Shown one piece after another: positions 5,997-9,152 of a stretch of DNA of 9,152 bases. The stretch's first letter is position 1, and the number at the start of each line of letters is the position of its first letter. The stretch is from the NCBI GenBank assembly GCA_002049825.1, contig MVCZ01000137.1, positions 1-9,152 on the forward strand, read 5' to 3'. Source of the DNA: Candidatus Zhuqueibacterota bacterium 4484_188 (lineage in GTDB: Bacteria > Calditrichota > Calditrichia > RBG-13-44-9). The notes beneath the pieces are model-generated. The model was given only the letters and a program-made list of their open reading frames with translations. It searched no databases and was not told where the DNA came from. The position numbers were made by a program, and so were the translations under genes.

Positions 5997-6389
5997 TTAT
6001 TTGAGCCTTTTTTCGGTAAAAGCCTCGGGTAACAACTCACTGATCCGGTATGATTTCTCGGCACCACTATCGGTTAAAAGGATGACTTCAATATTGGGTG
6101 CATAATCAATCAATAATTGTCGGCAGGCACCGCACGGCGGGCAAAATTCTTCATTATTTGCTAAAATATAAATCCTTCTAAAATCTCTTTCCCCCTCAGA
6201 CAAAGCTTTAAAAAGGGCGACACGTTCTGCGCATATCGTAAGCCCGTAGGAGCTACTTTCAATATTGTGTCCCAAATACAGTTTCCCATCGGTGGTCTCG
6301 AGTCCTGCTCCGACATTGAAATGGGAATACTTAGCTAAAGCCTTGTTTCGAATATCCTGAATTTTCCGAAAGATATTCCTGTCTACCAT
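5997..6389 (-). CDS. cdd: Cytidine deaminase (homotetrameric type)
   Basis: A 130-residue zinc enzyme that deaminates cytidine and deoxycytidine to uridine and deoxyuridine in pyrimidine salvage. The zinc ligands and catalytic glutamate are all present: C53 and E55 in TICAERVAL, and C86 and C89 in PCGACRQ, the same spacing as in the small tetrameric enzymes such as B. subtilis Cdd. Upstream are the substrate-binding FNVGAGLETTDG (24-35) and N42-I-E44. The length is normal. The start ATG at 6389-6387 has only a weak Shine-Dalgarno (GGAAA). The gene begins about 25 bases after a strong terminator, leaving little room for a promoter of its own. Confidence 0.95.
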   Translation of the reverse strand: MVDRNIFRKIQDIRNKALAKYSHFNVGAGLETTDGKLYLGHNIESSSYGLTICAERVALFKALSEGERDFRRIYILANNEEFCPPCGACRQLLIDYAPNIEVILLTDSGAEKSYRISELLPEAFTEKRLK

Positions 6390-6412
6390 TTGGTTTCCGC
6401 TCTTTTTTATTC

Positions 6413-6449
6413 GAAAAAAAATCCCTCAAAGAGACCTTTGAGGGATTTT
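6413..6449 (-). terminator. Strong Rho-independent terminator after the envelope cluster
   Basis: A perfect 14-bp stem (6418-6431 with 6436-6449) with a 4-base loop. On the minus strand, after CTTTGAGGGATT, it runs into eight T. It lies 22 bases past the outer-membrane protein stop and 24 bases before cdd. A short T run on the plus side makes it possibly bidirectional, but no plus-strand gene arrives here. Confidence 0.9.
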
Positions 6450-6470
6450 CAAGTTTCAGGTTGCATCCAA

Positions 6471-7534
6471 TTATTTATTCCCGCCACCCTGTTCTTCTAA
6501 CATCTGCCGCAATTCCTCAAGTTCTTTTTCTGCTTGTTCCCGCTCTTTTTTCAAACGACGGAGTTCATCCTCAATGCTGCGGGTTTTATCCCGTTGTTGA
6601 AGAAGATTTTCGTAAAAATCAACTTTCGAGCGCACATTGTGACATCAGGCAAGGTTTTTCTTGAAGCAGATGTGTTGGTATTGTTGCTCACCCGAATATC
6701 AACTCCAAGATTAAAGCTAAACCAGCTTTTTGGTTTAAAACGAATCGAAGGAGTAAAGTAGGCGAAATTTTCCCGACTGTAAGCCATAGAATCCGGCGCG
6801 CTAATGAAATTGATTCCCCACAACTCCAGGTTCAGATCAAACAACTCACTCGGGTATTTAAAACCAACCCCGTATTGCAGTTCGGTGGCATTTCCATCGG
6901 CTTTATAGGTTAACCCGGTCGTATTTCCCGGATTATTCGCACTTAACAGAATTTCCCCTGCATCGTTATGATTATACCATCCAAGGTTAAAATGCAGACT
7001 AAAACTGCGGTCGTGCAGGTAGGGATCGTTAAAGAAAGAGAACAATCCCATAATGCCGTATTCAAAACCACCGGCGGTATAAGGTTCGAAAGCGTAATTA
7101 TACTCTTTCCCCACCGGAATGCGCAACTTGCCTAATAATCCATAGCCAAACCGGTTGTTGCTTAAACCGAAGGACCCGACTTTGCCGTCCAAGAAGATAT
7201 CTTCGGGGCTATTATATTCAGCACCTGAAGTATTTCGGTCAACATAAACCCGGTTCATAATACTTAAGTCGAAATGCTCCATCACTCCATAAGTGAGCAA
7301 TACATTGCTCTGAACGTCCCAATAATTTACTGCGGAAAAATTGGCTGGTTTATTACCACCCAACAATTCTCCGACCTTGGTGAAGAAGCGTAAATTGGAA
7401 CGGAAATCCAGTGTCCCTTTGTCAAGTGTACTTGCCGATTGAACATGGAGCAGGTGCTGGCTCCCGAAGTTACCTGCAAGCGCAACAACAGGAATAAGCA
7501 GAAAAACCAGGAAAAGCTTGTAGAGATGAGACAT
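6471..7534 (-). pseudogene. Outer-membrane beta-barrel protein with coiled-coil tail, frameshifted
   Basis: The start ATG at 7534-7532 has GGGAGG upstream and opens a signal peptide, MSHLYKLFLVFLLIPVVALA, with an A-L-A cleavage site. Next come about 270 residues of alternating polar and aromatic strands typical of an outer-membrane barrel (for example YGLLGKLRIPVGKEY, FSLHFNLGWYNHNDAG, LQYGVGFKYPSELFDLNLEL). After SASRKTLPD the frame turns to implausible sequence and stops at 6551. The frame one base over, open from 6644 to a TAA at 6471, encodes KVDFYENLLQQRDKTRSIED followed by a charged coiled coil, LRRLKKEREQAEKELEELRQ, ending EEQGGGNK. One missing base between 6624 and 6644 would rejoin them into about 354 residues. 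This is either a recent mutation or a sequencing/assembly error. No specific family is recognised; OmpA-like or porin-like barrel is the broad guess. Confidence 0.75.
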
Positions 7535-7565
7535 TTTTATCCTCCCGCAAAATAAGTTTGACGGT

Positions 7566-7594
7566 AAAGTAAAAACAATTTTAGTATTTGTCAA
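7566..7594 (-). promoter_or_regulatory. Promoter of the outer-membrane protein gene
   Basis: On the minus strand a perfect TTGACA (7594-7589) is followed after 17 bases by TACTTT (7571-7566), about 32 bases before the ATG at 7534. This explains why an upstream start in the open frame is wrong. The barrel gene can thus be transcribed apart from the two genes before it. Confidence 0.65.
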
Positions 7595-7618
7595 GAAAAA
7601 ATATCTTCTGACACTTTT

Positions 7619-8101
7619 TTATCGATATCGCCTTGCGAGCACATACACATTGACGATAATTGCAATATCACGTACTACCGCTACTATTCTGGTAAAAATA
7701 TCGGAGATACTCCCGGAAACGATGATCACATCTCCCGGCTGAAGCGGCACTAAAAGGTCTTTATTTCCGGTTTTAATGAATTCTTCGATATTCACTTTAA
7801 TTACTTCCTGATTCTTGCGAATAATCCGGACATCTTTCAAACGGGCAGTTTTTAATGGACCGCCAGCCGAAGATAACAAATCGATGATACCGTAGGAGCT
7901 GGGGATACTGTATATACCCGGTCGCTGAATATGCCCCCAAAGATTAACTGTGATTAGCAAAACATCATTTGATCCTAATATATACTGCGCAGGACGATCT
8001 CCATACTGCAATGATTGTTGCATTCGGTAATCTTGTGAATAGCCCGGAATAACCATTAAAAAAAACAGAAGCAACGCGCCAAGAAAAACATATTTACTCA
8101 T
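7619..8101 (-). CDS. Exported SLBB-domain protein
   Basis: A 160-residue protein with a signal peptide (residues 1-22, hydrophobic LGALLLFFLMVIPGYS, cleavage before Q23). The mature part starts with a polysaccharide-export-like phrase YILGSNDVLLITVNLWG (40-56) running directly into a single SLBB beta-grasp domain: GHIQRPGIYSIP, IDLLSSAGGP, RLKDVRIIRK, and LVPLQPGDVIIVSG (to ~130). The C-terminal 28 residues (FTRIVAVVRDIAIIVNVYVL) form a hydrophobic helix. In Wza-type export proteins SLBB domains follow a longer Poly_export domain, which is lacking or reduced here. It probably works in the periplasm near the outer membrane. The start ATG lies 15 bases after the lipoprotein stop, so the two are co-transcribed. 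A role in polysaccharide export is possible but not shown: no glycosyltransferase or tyrosine kinase is nearby. Confidence 0.8.
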   Translation of the reverse strand: MSKYVFLGALLLFFLMVIPGYSQDYRMQQSLQYGDRPAQYILGSNDVLLITVNLWGHIQRPGIYSIPSSYGIIDLLSSAGGPLKTARLKDVRIIRKNQEVIKVNIEEFIKTGNKDLLVPLQPGDVIIVSGSISDIFTRIVAVVRDIAIIVNVYVLARRYR

Positions 8102-8116
8102 ATAAATTAACCCGAC

Positions 8117-8863
8117 CTATTGAATCGTAAAATCAAGCCATATTGACTCTGCTCCCTGATTCTCTTCGGCACCAATCGGATCTATTCTCCAACGATACGT
8201 CCCAGATGGTAATGGAGTTGGCAATGTTAATTCATCACCTGTCCATTGTTGATGAGGTGCATAATCGTCACGAAGCAGTGAAAGTTTAGTAAAATAATAA
8301 AAATATTTCTGGTTATTTCGCTTCAATAATCGAAACACAAAAGCATTCGGAACAAAGCTTTCATCAAAATCCCAGGTAAAATCCGGCGAAGTCTGGGTAA
8401 TCACATTTCTTGGTGAACCTAAAATTGGTTTGGGAACCAGCTTATAACTAACCACATCGGACGGTTCACCGAGTTGATCAAAATCATCTATTGCCTCAAT
8501 ATAGTAATAGTACCGATCCAGTATATTCAGTGAATCGACCTGATCGATAAATGTGGTGTCGGGCAATTCAAACTCTGTAATTTTTTTAATCCGGGCAATT
8601 TCAACAAAATTTCGATCCTCAAATATGCTGCGAGAAATCACATACCCTGCCAAATTTTCCTCATGATTCGAATACCACTCCAGGTAAATTGCATCGGATT
8701 CCGGAACGGCATCAATTCCCCGCTCCAGCGTATCCGACTCGGCTGTTTTTTCAACAAACCGCACTTTAGCAGGCGGCGGGGGTTTCGAAGACTGATCTTT
8801 ACAACTTAGCCACACAACACTTATTATAAAAAGTATTACTGATATTTTTAGCGTATTTCTCAT
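8117..8863 (-). CDS. Lipoprotein with fibronectin type III-like domains
   Basis: A 248-residue secreted lipoprotein. The N-terminus MRNTLKISVILFIISVVWLS ends at a lipobox cysteine (C21); tryptophan at the -3 position is less usual but fits the relaxed Bacteroidetes-type lipobox. A short proline-rich linker (SKPPPPAK) leads to a fibronectin type III-like domain (~54-143: IYLEWYSNHEENLAGYVISR and YYYYIEAIDDFDQLGEPSDV), then a second beta-sandwich (~155-248) with FTWDFDE and SGTYRWRIDPI, a pattern common in Fn3/Ig-like domains of envelope proteins. It has no catalytic motif and is likely structural or a binding protein on the outer membrane or cell surface. It is the first gene of the cluster. 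No clear Shine-Dalgarno precedes the ATG at 8863-8861. A weak TTAACT-18-TATAAA pair lies upstream. Confidence 0.8.
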   Translation of the reverse strand: MRNTLKISVILFIISVVWLSCKDQSSKPPPPAKVRFVEKTAESDTLERGIDAVPESDAIYLEWYSNHEENLAGYVISRSIFEDRNFVEIARIKKITEFELPDTTFIDQVDSLNILDRYYYYIEAIDDFDQLGEPSDVVSYKLVPKPILGSPRNVITQTSPDFTWDFDESFVPNAFVFRLLKRNNQKYFYYFTKLSLLRDDYAPHQQWTGDELTLPTPLPSGTYRWRIDPIGAEENQGAESIWLDFTIQ

Positions 8864-9000
8864 TTAAATCAAGTTTTTTCTATCAAAGGTATTTTTCTTT
8901 TTATAAGAAATTTTTGAAACTAAAGTTAATCATTTTTTTAATAAATAAAAACAGTTATTCAAAAGTATAACCTCACTAACAGGTGGAACTTTCATAGAAT

Positions 9001-9130
9001 GTCATTCCCGTCCCGCCTTTCCGGGATTATCGGTAATCCAATTATGCAATATAGTGGATTCCCTGCCTGCAGCAGGCAGGCCGCTAAATACATGCCTGCC
9101 TGGCTCCGCCGGCAGACAGGCGGGAATGAC
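9001..9130. mobile_element. MITE-like element, 130 bp, non-coding
   Basis: The ends are exact 10-bp inverted repeats: GTCATTCCCG at 9001-9010 and CGGGAATGAC at 9121-9130. The same five bases, AGAAT, flank both sides (8996-9000 and 9131-9135), which looks like a target-site duplication. Inside are AATCCA (9035-9040) and TGGATT (9055-9060) as nested inverted repeats, a stem GGATTA-TCGG-TAATCC (9024-9039), and GC-rich hairpins built on CCTGCCTG. No protein is encoded. Such elements are moved in trans by a transposase with matching ends; none is present here. The type of transposase is not known. Confidence 0.75.
9062..9080. repeat. GC-rich hairpin inside the MITE-like element
   Basis: CCTGCCTG-CAG-CAGGCAGG is a perfect 8-bp inverted repeat. 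A related imperfect hairpin, built from the same CCTGCC unit, follows at about 9093-9121. Together they form the strongly structured right half of the element and contrast with the AT-rich sequence around it. Confidence 0.6.
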
Positions 9131-9152
9131 AGAATTGCCCATCAATAAGTGA

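Noticed and set aside
5914..6105. Plus-strand 63-codon frame over the cdd 3' end
   Set aside because: It is antisense to cdd, which has all its zinc and catalytic residues.
7535..7594. Longer start of the outer-membrane protein at 7594
   Set aside because: That stretch holds the TTGACA/TACTTT promoter, and the signal peptide and Shine-Dalgarno fit the ATG at 7534.
8996..9135. CRISPR array or phage attachment site in the repeat-rich right end
   Set aside because: The repeats are inverted, not regularly spaced direct repeats, and no cas or integrase gene is present.

Overview
The window is bacterial chromosome, mostly conserved housekeeping genes. On the minus strand (transcribed right to left) lies a translation and transcription block: tRNA-Thr(UGU), tRNA-Tyr(GUA), tRNA-Gly(UCC), tRNA-Thr(GGU), tuf, rpmG, tRNA-Trp(CCA), secE, nusG, rplK and the start of rplA. 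This is the widely conserved thrU-tyrU-glyT-thrT-tufB / secE-nusG-rplKA arrangement, with a zinc-type L33 gene between tuf and tRNA-Trp. Lipoproteins with a relaxed lipobox, a periplasmic SLBB protein, an outer-membrane barrel with a coiled-coil tail, and -10 boxes of the form TAnnTT suggest a Gram-negative lineage near the Bacteroidetes/FCB superphylum (for example Calditrichota or KSB1-like). The phylum is an inference, not shown by any single marker.

Layout: 1-1519 rplA(partial), rplK, nusG, secE, tRNA-Trp and rpmG, all minus; 1547-2737 tuf; 2819-3284 four tRNAs; 3285-3646 a divergent intergenic region with the tRNA/tuf promoter candidates, a perfect palindrome, a coding-like fragment and the cstA promoter; 3647-5302 cstA (plus), a carbon-starvation transporter; 5303-5601 a convergent gap with hairpins; 5602-5838 a stand-alone Lrp/AsnC effector-binding (RAM) domain with a near-consensus promoter; 5997-6389 cdd; 6413-6449 a strong terminator; 6471-8863 a three-gene minus-strand envelope cluster (Fn3 lipoprotein, SLBB protein, outer-membrane beta-barrel protein); 9001-9130 a MITE-like element with 10-bp inverted ends and a 5-bp target duplication.

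How the genes relate: the left block supplies EF-Tu, tRNAs, ribosomal proteins L33, L11 and L1, the Sec translocon subunit SecE and the elongation factor NusG. The centre holds small metabolic genes: pyruvate/peptide uptake, a possible amino-acid sensor and pyrimidine salvage. The right block is an uncharacterised cell-envelope set.

Two genes look damaged. nusG lacks its first ~20 codons because secE runs straight into it. The outer-membrane protein gene needs one extra base near 6624-6644 to join its barrel to its coiled-coil tail. Both could be real mutations or assembly errors. I found no clearly novel system. The best candidates for something undescribed are the envelope cluster and the 130-bp mobile element.
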